From contig NZ_BNAD01000004.1 in assembly GCF_014653115.1 (NCBI RefSeq), positions 62,001 to 126,000 of the forward strand: DNA of 64,000 nt, in the 5' to 3' direction. Origin of the DNA: Nocardioides flavus (ex Wang et al. 2016) (GTDB lineage Bacteria; Actinomycetota; Actinomycetes; Propionibacteriales; Nocardioidaceae). The notes below the pieces were generated by a model. That model was not told where the DNA came from, did not search any database, and saw only the letters and a list, made by a program, of their open reading frames with translations. This document shows positions 17,731 through 26,537 of this stretch, piece by piece (position 1 is the first letter of the stretch; every line of letters starts with the position of its first letter). The position numbers and the translations under genes are program-made.

Positions 17731-18396
17731 GTGAGCGAGCCGCTGCCGATGTTCCCGTTGAGCACCGTGGTGTTCCCCGGGATGAGCGTGCCGCTCCACG
17801 TCTTCGAGGACCGCTACCGGATGCTCGTGCGCCACCTGCTCGAGGTCGACGACCCCGTCCAGCGGGTGTTCGGCACCGTGGCCATCCGCGAGGGCTACGA
17901 GGTCGGCGACCACGGCGCGCAGTCGGTCTACCGCGTGGGCTGCATGCTGCAGCTCACCGACGTCGAGCGACGTGACGACGGCACGTTCGACATCGTCGCG
18001 GTGGCCCGCGAGCGGCTGGTGCTCGAGGAGATGCAGCGCGGCGCCGACTATCCCCAGGGCGTGGCGAGCGTGCTGCCGGAGCCGGAGGTCGAGGTGCCCG
18101 AGGACCTGCTCGACCGTGCTCGCGCGACCTTCACCGCCTTCCGCGCCGCGATGACCGAGCTCCAGGGCGACCCCTACAGCGGGACGCTCCCCCGCGACCC
18201 CGACTACCTCGCCTGGACGCTGTCGGCCCTTGCGCCCCTGCCGGTGGCGGAGCGGCAGTCCCTGCTGGAGGCCGAGGGCGCCACCGAGCGGCTCATCCTG
18301 GTCACCCAGCTGCTCACCGATGAGCTCCGCGCCATCAACGTCATCCCGTCGTTGCCCGCCACCCAGGTCGCCCGTACGGCCTGGTCGCCCAACTGA
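17731..18396 (+). CDS. LON substrate-binding domain protein
   Basis: 221 aa, consisting of only the N-terminal PUA-like substrate-recognition domain of Lon protease plus a helical C-terminus; no AAA or Ser-Lys protease part is present. Opening motif [28 protein letters not shown] is diagnostic of the family (positions 17743-17826). The GTG at 17731 follows a leaderless-type -10 box; longer in-frame starts from 17632 would run into the hisD promoter. Function unknown; these stand-alone proteins are thought to recognise unfolded or specific proteins. Eleven bp before ybaK, so probably co-transcribed. Confidence 0.85.
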   Translation: MSEPLPMFPLSTVVFPGMSVPLHVFEDRYRMLVRHLLEVDDPVQRVFGTVAIREGYEVGDHGAQSVYRVGCMLQLTDVERRDDGTFDIVAVARERLVLEEMQRGADYPQGVASVLPEPEVEVPEDLLDRARATFTAFRAAMTELQGDPYSGTLPRDPDYLAWTLSALAPLPVAERQSLLEAEGATERLILVTQLLTDELRAINVIPSLPATQVARTAWSPN

Positions 18397-18407
18397 CGCG
18401 GTTCGGG

Positions 18408-18899
18408 ATGGCCAAGAAGTCGCGCGCGGCTGGGGGTACGCCGGCGACCGTCGCGCTCACCCGTGCCGGCATCGCCTTCGAGCTGCGCGCCTACGAGCAC
18501 GACCCCCGTGCGGAGTCGTACGGGATGGAGGCGGCGCAGGCGCTGGGCGCCGATCCGACCCGGGTGTTCAAGACACTGATGGCCTCGCTGGACGGCGAGC
18601 TCGTCGTCGGCATCGTCCCCGTGTCGGGGCACCTCGACCTGAAGGCACTGGCCCGGGCGCTGGGCGGCAGCAAGGCGGTGATGGCCGACGTCGGCGCGGC
18701 AGAGCGGGCGACCGGCTACGTCGCCGGCGGGATCTCCCCCATCGGGCAGAGGAGGCCGCACCCGACCGTCCTCGACGCCTCCGCCCTCGACCACGACTCG
18801 ATCCTGGTGTCGGGCGGTCGGCGCGGCCTCGACATCGAGCTCGCGCCGCGCGACCTGGTGGCGGTCACCGGAGCGGTGACCGCCACCATCGGTCGCTGA
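18408..18899 (+). CDS. ybaK: Cys-tRNA(Pro)/Cys-tRNA(Cys) deacylase YbaK/EbsC
   Basis: 163 aa, trans-editing enzyme that hydrolyses mischarged Cys-tRNA(Pro). The catalytic lysine is present in TRVFKTLMASLDG (about residue 52), followed by LVVGIVPVSGHLDLKALA and the conserved GYVAGGISPIGQRR and VSGGRRGLDIEL segments. Length matches the E. coli protein. It follows the LON gene closely. The 3-prime end contains a perfect 15-bp inverted repeat. Another YbaK-like protein at 57926 lacks this lysine. Confidence 0.9.
   Translation: MAKKSRAAGGTPATVALTRAGIAFELRAYEHDPRAESYGMEAAQALGADPTRVFKTLMASLDGELVVGIVPVSGHLDLKALARALGGSKAVMADVGAAERATGYVAGGISPIGQRRPHPTVLDASALDHDSILVSGGRRGLDIELAPRDLVAVTGAVTATIGR
18856..18888. 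terminator. Perfect 15-bp inverted repeat at the 3-prime end of ybaK
   Basis: The arms 18856-18870 and 18874-18888 are perfect inverted complements (left arm TGGTGGCGGTCACCG) with the 3-nt loop GAG. It ends 8 bp before the ybaK stop and lies between two convergent genes. There is no T tract, so it would be an I-shaped terminator of the kind described in high-GC actinobacteria. Confidence 0.55.
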
Positions 18900-18911
18900 G
18901 GCGCCCTCGGA

Positions 18912-20660
18912 TCAGTCGGTGGTCAGCTTGACCAGGCCGTGCACGACCTCGTCGTCGACCCAGCCGCTGACGCCGAAGGCGCCCAGCGGCTCGAGGTTCT
19001 CGCTGACGTCGGGCGAGTCACCGGTGAGGCGCACGAGCCAGTCGTCGTCGGCGTTGAAGTCGACGTAGAGGACCGACTGCGCCTCGTCGTCCTCCACGAC
19101 CTCGGAGTAGGCCGAGCTGTCGCCGAGGCTGCCGCTGGACTCGAGCGCGCCGCGGTAGTCGTCCTGGAGGGCGAGCACGGCGAAGCCGTCGCCCTCGGTG
19201 ACCTGGAGGAACTCGGCGGCCTCGGGCCCGGCCTGGGCGCTGATCTTGTCGAGGACGGCCTGGATCTCGTCGGCGTCGCCCTTGATCCGGATGCCGGCCG
19301 GCACCTCCTCGGGGCCGCCGTTGGCGACGGCGTCGGGGTCGAGACCGCCGCCCATCGACACGGTGACTCCGTCGCCGAGCAAGGTCTCGACGTCCTCCGG
19401 GAAGGCGAGACCGGTCTCGGTCTCGAACTGGGCGAGCTGCTCGTCGATCGTGGCCGCCTCGTCGGGCGCGAGGGTCTTCACGTAGTCGAGCATCGCCTCG
19501 GCCCAGCCCTCCTCGAGGGCGAACCCGAAGGCGGCGACGGTGTCGTCGGGGAGGCCGGCGAGCATGTCCACGCCCTCCGCGCTGTCCATGAAGCGCGTCA
19601 TGTCGCTGTTGTAGTTGGACATGGCGTACTCGACCTCGACCGCGCCGTCGTCGAAGCGGACCGTGGCGGCAGCCCCGTCGAAGTCGTTGATCATCTGCTG
19701 GAGCTCCTCGGGGACCTCCTCGGCGCCCGGGTCGGACGACGTGTCGTCGGTCGCCGAGAAGCAGGCGTCGATCTCCTCGGCCGTGGTGGCCTCCTCGAGG
19801 CACTCCTCGTCGAAGGCCGCGGAACCTGCGGCATCGGGCGTCATCCCGAGGGACGCGCCCGGCAGGCCCATCAGGCCCATGCCGCCGAGGTCCTCGACGT
19901 ACTTGGTGACGCCCTTGGCGACGTACATCGACATGAAGCCGTCGTCGCCCGCCTCGCCGGTCCACCGCTGGAAGGACGAGTCGGCTGCCAGCGTCGAGCC
20001 CTCGGCCGCGTCGACCACCTGCTGGGCGATCTCCTCGGTCTCGGCCACGACCATCCAGTCGCCGTCGACGACCCAACCGCCGGCGTCACCGTCGGTCTCG
20101 GCGCCGCAGGTCTCGACCAGCTTGGACACGCCGTCCTCTGCCTGACCCGCGTCGCTGACCTGGATGACCCCGACCGGGGCCGGCTCGTCGTCCCCGAGGT
20201 CGACCGCGGCGAACGCTGCGCGGGAGCCGAGCCACGGCTCGATGTCGTCGGCGAAGTCGATGCCCTCGCACGCACTGGACTTGAGGACCTCCTCGAACAG
20301 TCGCTCGCGCAGGTCGTCGTCGGCCTGGAGGTCCATCTCCTCCCGGAGGCCGGGGAACTTGCGCAGGGTCTGGATCGCCTCGATCTTCTGCCCGCCGCTC
20401 GGGTCGAGGTCGACGCTGAGGTAGCCCACCGTCGAGGCAGGCAGCGCCTCGGCCGGCTGCGCGCCGGTGGCGAAGAAGCTGGTGGCGGCCCAGGCGCCGC
20501 CCGCGATGACGGCGCCGCCGGCGACGACGGCACCGAGGGCGATCAGCCGCTTCCTGGTGTCGTCGGCGGGCACGCCGGAGTCGGCGGGCGCCATGTCGGC
20601 GGGCCCGGGCCCGTCGAGGTACTCCGGACCGTTGGTCGGGCCACCCGGTGTCATGCTCAT
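18912..20660 (-). CDS. DUF3352 domain protein, membrane-anchored
   Basis: 582 aa. A Pro/Gly/Asp-rich cytoplasmic N-terminus is followed by one membrane segment (LIALGAVVAGGAVIAGGAWA, about residues 39-58). A large acidic extracytoplasmic part follows, beginning PAEALPASTVGYLSVDLDPSG, the DUF3352 signature. Two halves contain similar strand-rich repeats (VLKSSACEGIDF... and GDGVTVSMGGGLDP... regions). Function unknown; the domain is widespread in actinobacteria. GGAGCAGG precedes the ATG at 20660. It lies 69 bp after the small membrane-protein gene and in the same direction as dnaE. Confidence 0.8.
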   Translation of the reverse strand: MSMTPGGPTNGPEYLDGPGPADMAPADSGVPADDTRKRLIALGAVVAGGAVIAGGAWAATSFFATGAQPAEALPASTVGYLSVDLDPSGGQKIEAIQTLRKFPGLREEMDLQADDDLRERLFEEVLKSSACEGIDFADDIEPWLGSRAAFAAVDLGDDEPAPVGVIQVSDAGQAEDGVSKLVETCGAETDGDAGGWVVDGDWMVVAETEEIAQQVVDAAEGSTLAADSSFQRWTGEAGDDGFMSMYVAKGVTKYVEDLGGMGLMGLPGASLGMTPDAAGSAAFDEECLEEATTAEEIDACFSATDDTSSDPGAEEVPEELQQMINDFDGAAATVRFDDGAVEVEYAMSNYNSDMTRFMDSAEGVDMLAGLPDDTVAAFGFALEEGWAEAMLDYVKTLAPDEAATIDEQLAQFETETGLAFPEDVETLLGDGVTVSMGGGLDPDAVANGGPEEVPAGIRIKGDADEIQAVLDKISAQAGPEAAEFLQVTEGDGFAVLALQDDYRGALESSGSLGDSSAYSEVVEDDEAQSVLYVDFNADDDWLVRLTGDSPDVSENLEPLGAFGVSGWVDDEVVHGLVKLTTD

Positions 20661-20729
20661 CTGGTCCTGCTCCCCCGTCGCGCGGTTCCCGGCAGACGCC
20701 GGGGTTGCCCCCCTGTGGGCGTGCTGAGC

Positions 20730-21272
20730 CTACCCGCGTGGGCGCCTTTCCAACCCCCGACTTCCCAACAGGTAGGTCGCGACCAGCCCGGTCATCGCAC
20801 CGGCGGGCAGCGCGAGCAGGGCGGAGGAGTGCCAGGCCACACGACCGGGGTCGGGTGCGGTCAGACCGAGGTCGGCGGGGAGCGGCGTGTAGTCGGGCTG
20901 CCCGGCTGCCAGCACCTGCGGGTCGCCGGGCCCGAGCGCGTGGCCCACGGCGTACATCACGAAGGCGGCCACGCCGGCCCCCACGACCACGCTGACGAGC
21001 GTCGCCGTCTCGTGCCCGCGCCACATCCCCGAGAGCAACGCGAGCACCAGTCCCAGCGGGAAGGAGATCACGACGAACAGCGCGATGGCCTGGAAGGAGA
21101 CGTCGGGCCCGGCGGGCTCGAGGTACCAGCGGCCCTCGAAGGCCAGCCCGGTCGGCGCCTGCCAGAGCCGCTCCCACAGCACACCGCCGCCAGCGCCTCC
21201 CGCGACGAAGAGCGCCAGCACGGCCAGCACCCGACGCAGCGGCGTCGTACGGACGTCGGCGACCTCGCTCAT
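20730..21272 (-). CDS. Membrane protein, possibly DUF2567-like
   Basis: 180 aa with four predicted membrane segments: about residues 14-32, 62-82, 90-111 and 150-170. The residues between segments one and two (ERLWQAPTGLAFEGRWYLEP) should be outside. The layout resembles actinobacterial DUF2567 proteins, but the match is judged by eye only. Start at 21272 (MSEVADV) was chosen over 21284 because its ATG overlaps the dnaE stop by 4 bp. Function unknown. Confidence 0.6.
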   Translation of the reverse strand: MSEVADVRTTPLRRVLAVLALFVAGGAGGGVLWERLWQAPTGLAFEGRWYLEPAGPDVSFQAIALFVVISFPLGLVLALLSGMWRGHETATLVSVVVGAGVAAFVMYAVGHALGPGDPQVLAAGQPDYTPLPADLGLTAPDPGRVAWHSSALLALPAGAMTGLVATYLLGSRGLERRPRG

Positions 21273-24200
21273 CCCGTCAGGCATCCCGGGCCCAGCAGCT
21301 GCTTGAGGTCGGCGAACAGCGCCGGGCTGGGGCTGACCCGCAGGTTGTCGTCGAGGCGCAGGACCTTGGTCGAGCTCCGGGTCAGCAGTCGCAGCTGGAC
21401 CTCGGTCATCCCCGGGTGCGTGCCGAGGACGTCGCGCAGCTGGGCCACCACCGGCGGCGTGCAGCGCGTCGACGGCAGGCTGATGACCACGGGACCGGCC
21501 GGGCCCTGGGTGAGGTCGGGGGCGGTGACCTCCTGGGCGCGCAGCTCCGGCTGGTCCTTGTCACGGGAGAGCTGGCCCTTGATCCGGACGATGTTGTCCT
21601 CGACGAGCAGGGTCGAGGCCAGCGTGTAGGCGCTGGGGAAGAGCAGCACGTCGATCGCGCCGTCGAGGTCCTCGAGGGTGATGGTCGCCCACGGGTCGCC
21701 GCGCTTGGTGATCTTGCGGGAGACCGAGGTGATGAGACCGCTGACGGTGAGCGTGGAGTTGTGGGCGCGCTCCTCGTCGAGCAGGAGCTGGCCGATGGTG
21801 CAGTCGGTGCCCTGGGACAGCACGTGCTCGAGGCCGAGGAGCGGGTGGTCGGAGACGTAGAGCCCGAGCATCTCCCGCTCGTGGCCGAGCAGGGTCATCT
21901 TGTCCCAGTCGTCGATGTCGGGGATGGTCACGCTGACGCCGAAGCCCGCGTCGTCGTCACCGTCGCCGAGGCCGCCGAAGAGCGAGTCCTGGCCGATGGC
22001 CTCGTTCTTCTTGAGGTCGACGAACTGGTCGACCGCCGTCTCGTGGACCGCAGCGAGCGCGCGCCGCTTGTGCGACATGTCGTCGAACGCGCCGGCCTTG
22101 ATCAGCGACTCCACGACCCGCTTGTTGCACACGAGCGCCGGGACCTTCTCCATGAAGTCGTTGAAGTCGGCATAGCGGCCCTTCTCCTCGCGAGCGGCCA
22201 CGATGCCGGCGACGACGTTGTGGCCGACGTTGCGCACGGCGGTCAGACCGAAGCGGATGTCGGTGCCGACCGGGGTGAAGTTGGCGTGGGACTCGTTGAC
22301 GTCGGGCGGCAGGACCTGGATCTTCATCCGGCGACACTCGTTGAGGTAGATCGCCATCTTGTCCTTGTCGTCCTTCACCGAGGTGAGGAGCGCAGCCATG
22401 TACTCGGTCGGGTAGTTGGCCTTGAGGTAGGCGGTCCAGTAGGTGATGACGCCGTAGGCGGCGGAGTGCGACTTGTTGAAGGCGTAGTCGGAGAACGGGA
22501 GCAGGATCTCCCAGAGCTTGTCGATGGCCTTCTGGGGGAAGCCCCGCTCGAGCATGCCGGCCTGGAACCCGGCGTACTGCTTGTCGAGCTCCTCCTTCTT
22601 CTTCTTGCCCATCGCGCGGCGCAGGTTGTCGGCGGCACCCAGGGTGAAGCCGGCGAGCACCTGCGCGATCGCCATCACCTGCTCCTGGTAGACGATCAGG
22701 CCGTAGGTCTCCCCCAGCACCGGCTCGAGCGCCTCGGCGAGCGCCGGGTGGATCGGCTCGATCTCCTCGCGCCCGTTCTTGCGGCGGGCGTACTTGTTGT
22801 GGGAGTCCGCGCCCATCGGGCCGGGGCGGTAGAGCGCGCTGACGGCGGTGATGTCGGCGAAGGCGTCGGGCTGCAGCGACCGGAGCAGCGAGCGCATGCC
22901 CGAACCGTCGAGCTGGAAGACGCCGAGGGTGTCACCGCGGCCCATCAGCTCGTAGGTCGCGCGGTCCTCGAAGCCCAGCTCCTCCAGGACGACCTTCTCG
23001 CCCCGGTTGACCTCGATGTTGCTGACCGCGTCGTCGAGGATGCGGAGGTTGGACAGGCCGAGGAAGTCCATCTTGACCAGCCCGAGCGACTCGCACATCG
23101 GGTAGTCGAACTGCGTGATGACCGCGCCGTCCTGGGGACGGGCCATGATCGGCACGATGTCGATCAGCGGCTCGCTCGACATGATCACGCCCGCGGCGTG
23201 CACGCCCCAGTTGCGGATCTGGCCCTCCAGGCCGACCGCGGTCTCGTAGATCGTCCGGACGTCGGGGTCCTGGCTGTGCAGCGCGCGGAACTCGCCGCCG
23301 TCGTTGTAGCGCTTGTGGTCGGGGTTGAAGATGTCCTTGAGCGCGACCCCCTTGCCCATCACGTCGGCGGGGTAGGCCTTGGTGATCCGGTCGCCGATGG
23401 CGAAGCCGTGGTCGAGGACGCGAGCGGCGTCCTTGATGGCGGCCTTGGCCTTGAGACGGCCGAACGTCGCGATCTGCGCGACCCGCTCGGCGCCGTACTT
23501 CTCGCTGACGTAGTGGATGACCTCGCCGCGGCGGGCGTCGTCGAAGTCGATGTCGAAGTCGGGCATCGAGGGGCGCTCGGGGTTGAGGAACCGCTCGAAG
23601 AACAGCCCGTGCTCGAGCGGGCACAGGTCGGTGATCCGCAGCGCGTAGGCCGCAATCGATCCTGCACCGGAGCCACGACCGGGACCGACGCGGATGCCGT
23701 TGTCCTTGGCCCAGTTGATGAAGTCGGCGACCACCAGGTAGTAGCCGCAGTAGCCCTTCTGGGAGATGATCGCGAGCTCCATCTCGACCCGGTCGCGCAC
23801 CTCCTGGGTCGTCCGCTCGCCGGGGTAGCGCGCCTCGATGCCGCGCCAGACCTCCTTGCGGAACCAGCTCTCCTCGGTCTCGCCGGCCGGCACGTCGGCG
23901 CGCGCCATGTAGCCGCCGGTGGACTCGGTGAACTCGACCTCGCAGCGCTCGGCGATGGCGAGGGTGTTGTCGCACGCCTCGGGCATCCCGAACCGGTCGG
24001 CCCACAGCTCGCGCATCTCGGCGGCGGACTTGATGTAGTAGCCGCCGCCGTCGAACTTGAGCCGGTCGGTGTCGGCGAGCCGCTTGCCGGACGCGACGCA
24101 GATGAGGGCGTCGTGGGCGGCGGCGTCCTCGGGGTTGTTGTAGTGGGAGTCGTTGGTGGCGATGGGCGGGAGCCCCATCTGCTTGCCGAGGCGCAGCAGG

Positions 24201-24844
24201 TCGTCGCGCACGCGCTTCTCGATGTCGATGCCGTGGTCCATGAGCTCGAGGAAGACGTTGTCGCGCCCGAAGATGTCCTGGAGCTCGGCGGCCTCACGGA
24301 CCGCCTCGTCGTACTGGCCCAGGCGCAGCCGCGTCTGGATCGCCCCGCTGGGGCAGCCGGTGCTGACGATGATTCCCTTGCTGTGCTCGGCGAGGATCTC
24401 CTTGTCCATGCGGGGCTTGAAGTAGTAGCCCTCGAGGCTCGAGCGCGAGGACAGCCGGAACAGGTTGTGCATGCCCTCGGTGGTCTCGGCCCACATCGTC
24501 ATGTGGGTGTACGCGCCGCCGCCGGCGACGTCGTTGCCGCCCTCCTCGGCCAGGTCGCCCTGGCCCCACCGCACGCGGCGACGCTCGCCGCGCTGCGTGC
24601 CGGGGGTGATGTAGGCCTCGATGCCGATGATGGGCTTCACCCCGTGGCGACGGGCCTTGGAGTAGAAGTCGTAGGCGCCGTGCAGGTTGCCGTGGTCGGT
24701 CATCGCGATGGCCGGCATGCCGAGGTCGCTGGTCCGGCTGAAGAGCCCGTCGAGCAGCGACGCGCCGTCGAGCATGGAGTACTCGGTGTGCACGTGCAGG
24801 TGCACGAAGTCACCCGTGGAACTGGTGGAGGAGCCGGCCGACAT
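21269..24844 (-). CDS. dnaE: DNA polymerase III alpha subunit DnaE
   Basis: Replicative polymerase, 1191 aa. The N-terminal PHP domain starts with FVHLHVHTEYSMLDGAS (residue about 13). The polymerase active site is PDFDIDFDD (about 428-436) with the upstream GPGRGSGAGSIAAY motif. Then come the NKSHSAAYGVITYWTAYLKA segment, the (HhH)2 region and a C-terminal OB domain with WATITLEDLDGAIDVLLF. The PHP histidines and aspartates are present, so this is a DnaE1-type replicase, not the mutagenic DnaE2. The 182-bp upstream gap holds a hairpin and a candidate -10 box. Confidence 0.96.
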   Translation of the reverse strand: MSAGSSTSSTGDFVHLHVHTEYSMLDGASLLDGLFSRTSDLGMPAIAMTDHGNLHGAYDFYSKARRHGVKPIIGIEAYITPGTQRGERRRVRWGQGDLAEEGGNDVAGGGAYTHMTMWAETTEGMHNLFRLSSRSSLEGYYFKPRMDKEILAEHSKGIIVSTGCPSGAIQTRLRLGQYDEAVREAAELQDIFGRDNVFLELMDHGIDIEKRVRDDLLRLGKQMGLPPIATNDSHYNNPEDAAAHDALICVASGKRLADTDRLKFDGGGYYIKSAAEMRELWADRFGMPEACDNTLAIAERCEVEFTESTGGYMARADVPAGETEESWFRKEVWRGIEARYPGERTTQEVRDRVEMELAIISQKGYCGYYLVVADFINWAKDNGIRVGPGRGSGAGSIAAYALRITDLCPLEHGLFFERFLNPERPSMPDFDIDFDDARRGEVIHYVSEKYGAERVAQIATFGRLKAKAAIKDAARVLDHGFAIGDRITKAYPADVMGKGVALKDIFNPDHKRYNDGGEFRALHSQDPDVRTIYETAVGLEGQIRNWGVHAAGVIMSSEPLIDIVPIMARPQDGAVITQFDYPMCESLGLVKMDFLGLSNLRILDDAVSNIEVNRGEKVVLEELGFEDRATYELMGRGDTLGVFQLDGSGMRSLLRSLQPDAFADITAVSALYRPGPMGADSHNKYARRKNGREEIEPIHPALAEALEPVLGETYGLIVYQEQVMAIAQVLAGFTLGAADNLRRAMGKKKKEELDKQYAGFQAGMLERGFPQKAIDKLWEILLPFSDYAFNKSHSAAYGVITYWTAYLKANYPTEYMAALLTSVKDDKDKMAIYLNECRRMKIQVLPPDVNESHANFTPVGTDIRFGLTAVRNVGHNVVAGIVAAREEKGRYADFNDFMEKVPALVCNKRVVESLIKAGAFDDMSHKRRALAAVHETAVDQFVDLKKNEAIGQDSLFGGLGDGDDDAGFGVSVTIPDIDDWDKMTLLGHEREMLGLYVSDHPLLGLEHVLSQGTDCTIGQLLLDEERAHNSTLTVSGLITSVSRKITKRGDPWATITLEDLDGAIDVLLFPSAYTLASTLLVEDNIVRIKGQLSRDKDQPELRAQEVTAPDLTQGPAGPVVISLPSTRCTPPVVAQLRDVLGTHPGMTEVQLRLLTRSSTKVLRLDDNLRVSPSPALFADLKQLLGPGCLTG

Positions 24845-24882
24845 GGAGGAGACTTCCGCGCCTTTCGTGGGGTCGCTGACAG

Positions 24883-24912
24883 GGTCGATCAGAGGTCGAT
24901 CGGAGATCGACC
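24883..24912. repeat. GGTCGATC repeats forming a hairpin before dnaE
   Basis: GGTCGATC occurs at 24883-24890 and 24894-24901, and its inverted copy GATCGACC at 24905-24912, giving an 8-bp stem with a 3-nt loop. It lies in the presumed 5-prime leader of dnaE, or acts as the terminator of the DUF2332 gene. Confidence 0.4.
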
Positions 24913-24969
24913 GGATGGTGCTGACTGCTCAGCGGGGCCGTGCTGATCAGGAAGCGGGGAAGAGCAGCC

Positions 24970-24975
24970 AGCCTA
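24970..24975 (-). promoter_or_regulatory. Candidate -10 box for dnaE
   Basis: TAGGCT on the minus strand, in the gap between the DUF2332 gene and dnaE. It would give a leader of about 120 nt. No clear -35 box is seen. Confidence 0.35.
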
Positions 24976-25026
24976 CGTCAGTGTGCCGGGCCCCACCGAC
25001 AGGACACTCGCCTCCCCGGGAGGCGC

Positions 25027-25989
25027 TCACAGCCAGTCGATCGTGTGGCCGTGGCCGTGGCTGTGGGCCACCGGGACGCCGTCGAGGGCGGTCACGAAGC
25101 GCCCCGCCGGGACGTCCCTGTCGCCCGAGACCCGGGGCAGGACCCGGCGTCCCTCGTTGCTGATCCACCGGCACCTGCCGGCTGCCACGAGGTCCGTCAT
25201 GAGGTCGTGGAACCGCTCGCGACCGGGTTCCTCGAGGTAGGCGACGACCGCGGAGTGGAACACCACGGGCGTGCCGTGCCGAGCCGCCTCGCCCAGGAGG
25301 CCGGGCAGGTGGTCGAACAGGTCGCCGCGCCGCACCTCGGGTGGTTCTCGTCGGGCCACCTCGATCGCCGCGCGCAACCGCTCGCGCCGCTCGTCCTGCT
25401 CGGGCCACACGAGGTTCTCCAGCCACGCCGTCGCGTCCGGGTCGGTGACGTCGAGCGGGTTGAGGTCAACCCCTCCGCGCCAGGCGACGTCCGGGTGGGC
25501 GGTCGGCACGGGAAGCCGGCCCGTCGCCCGCGCGGTGAGGCGCGGCCCGCCGCTCCCCCGCAGCGTGCCCGCGGACGGCCAGTCGTAGTCGTACCGGTCG
25601 GGGAACAGGCACAGGCCCGCGCTGGCACCCACCTCCACCAGCGCGAGCGGGCCGTCGACGAGGCCGAGCACCGGGGCCAGCGTGGCGAGCCGTCCCGCCT
25701 CGTTGGTCTGCGTCGCCCGCGTCATGACGGTCTCGCGCACCGCCGGCTCCTGCTCTCGGAGCACGCGGCGCAAGCCGTCGTACGGTCCCGGAGCGGGCGC
25801 TCCGTGCCAGCGCGCGGCGGCGAACACGAGGTTGGGCTGGCGCTTGATCGTCGGCAGCGTGCCGAGCCAGGCGAGCACCTCGGCGTCCTCCGCGACCGCG
25901 AGCGCCCACTCCTCGAAGCAGGGCGAGTCGCCGGCGGCGTACGACGCGAAGTCGCGGTACTCCTCGATCACGTCGGCGTGGAGCAGCAT
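25027..25989 (-). CDS. DUF2332 family protein
   Basis: 320 aa. The N-terminus begins YRDFASYAAGDSPCFEEWAL. The central region has LALVEVGASAGLCLFPDRY, a glycine pattern like the SAM-binding loop of class I methyltransferases, and VVFHSAVVAYLEEPGRERF. The C-terminus ends in a His-rich stretch HSHGHGHTIDWL. Family function is unknown; a Rossmann-type methyltransferase-like fold is my inference. Start at 25989 (ATG) was chosen because the frame upstream of it belongs to the neighbouring gene. Runs in the same direction as the upstream DUF6886 gene, 34 bp away. Confidence 0.75.
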   Translation of the reverse strand: MLLHADVIEEYRDFASYAAGDSPCFEEWALAVAEDAEVLAWLGTLPTIKRQPNLVFAAARWHGAPAPGPYDGLRRVLREQEPAVRETVMTRATQTNEAGRLATLAPVLGLVDGPLALVEVGASAGLCLFPDRYDYDWPSAGTLRGSGGPRLTARATGRLPVPTAHPDVAWRGGVDLNPLDVTDPDATAWLENLVWPEQDERRERLRAAIEVARREPPEVRRGDLFDHLPGLLGEAARHGTPVVFHSAVVAYLEEPGRERFHDLMTDLVAAGRCRWISNEGRRVLPRVSGDRDVPAGRFVTALDGVPVAHSHGHGHTIDWL

Positions 25990-26023
25990 GGGCCCATCCT
26001 GCCCCGGCGCGTCCCGACCGTCG

Positions 26024-26536
26024 TCAGCGGCGCGTGGGGAACGGGCCGGCAGGCCCGATGCCGGCGTTGCCCATCCGGATCGCGGAGAACTCCAGCCCGC
26101 GCGCGCGGACATCGGCGAAGTGGTCGCCCAGGGCGGGCAGGACCAGCAGCTCGATGCCGTGCTCGGCATGGAGTCGTACGAGGTCGCCGACCTCCTCGGG
26201 TGGTGCCAGCGGGGACACCGGCCGAGTGGCGACGTGGGCGTGCGGGCGCTCACCGAACGGCTCGAAGTCGTCGGCGGCGAAGCGGTAGGCGTACAGCCGG
26301 GTCGTCCGCACGGCCTCCAGCCAGCGGTCCTCGATCGCATGGATCCGGGGCACGCCCTCATCCCAGGAGCACACTCGCGGGCAGTGCCGCGGGAACCAGT
26401 AGCACGGGCTGTTGGTGGCGTCGACGGCCCAGACGTACGCCTCCGGCTGCTGCGCCGTCGCGGCCACGTGCGGCTCGAACCGCGTGATCGACGGGTCCTC
26501 GCTGAAGTGGAGGACCTCCCCGCGACGCGGCAGCAC
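26024..26536 (-). CDS. DUF6886 family protein
   Basis: 170 aa, soluble. The sequence starts GEVLHFSEDPSITRFEPHV and continues with YVWAVDATNSPCYWFPRHCP and a Cys-containing RVCSWDEGVP segment, the pattern of this uncharacterised family. No catalytic assignment can be made from sequence; the conserved His, Cys and Trp suggest an enzyme. GTG start at 26536, one base from the stop of the GNAT fusion gene, so the two are probably co-translated. Confidence 0.7.
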   Translation of the reverse strand: MLPRRGEVLHFSEDPSITRFEPHVAATAQQPEAYVWAVDATNSPCYWFPRHCPRVCSWDEGVPRIHAIEDRWLEAVRTTRLYAYRFAADDFEPFGERPHAHVATRPVSPLAPPEEVGDLVRLHAEHGIELLVLPALGDHFADVRARGLEFSAIRMGNAGIGPAGPFPTRR

Positions 26537-26537
26537 G

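Noticed and set aside
21416..24946. A 1176-codon open frame on the plus strand opposite dnaE
   Set aside because: It is the antisense shadow of dnaE in high-GC DNA; its translation is low-complexity and matches no family, while the minus strand has all polymerase motifs.
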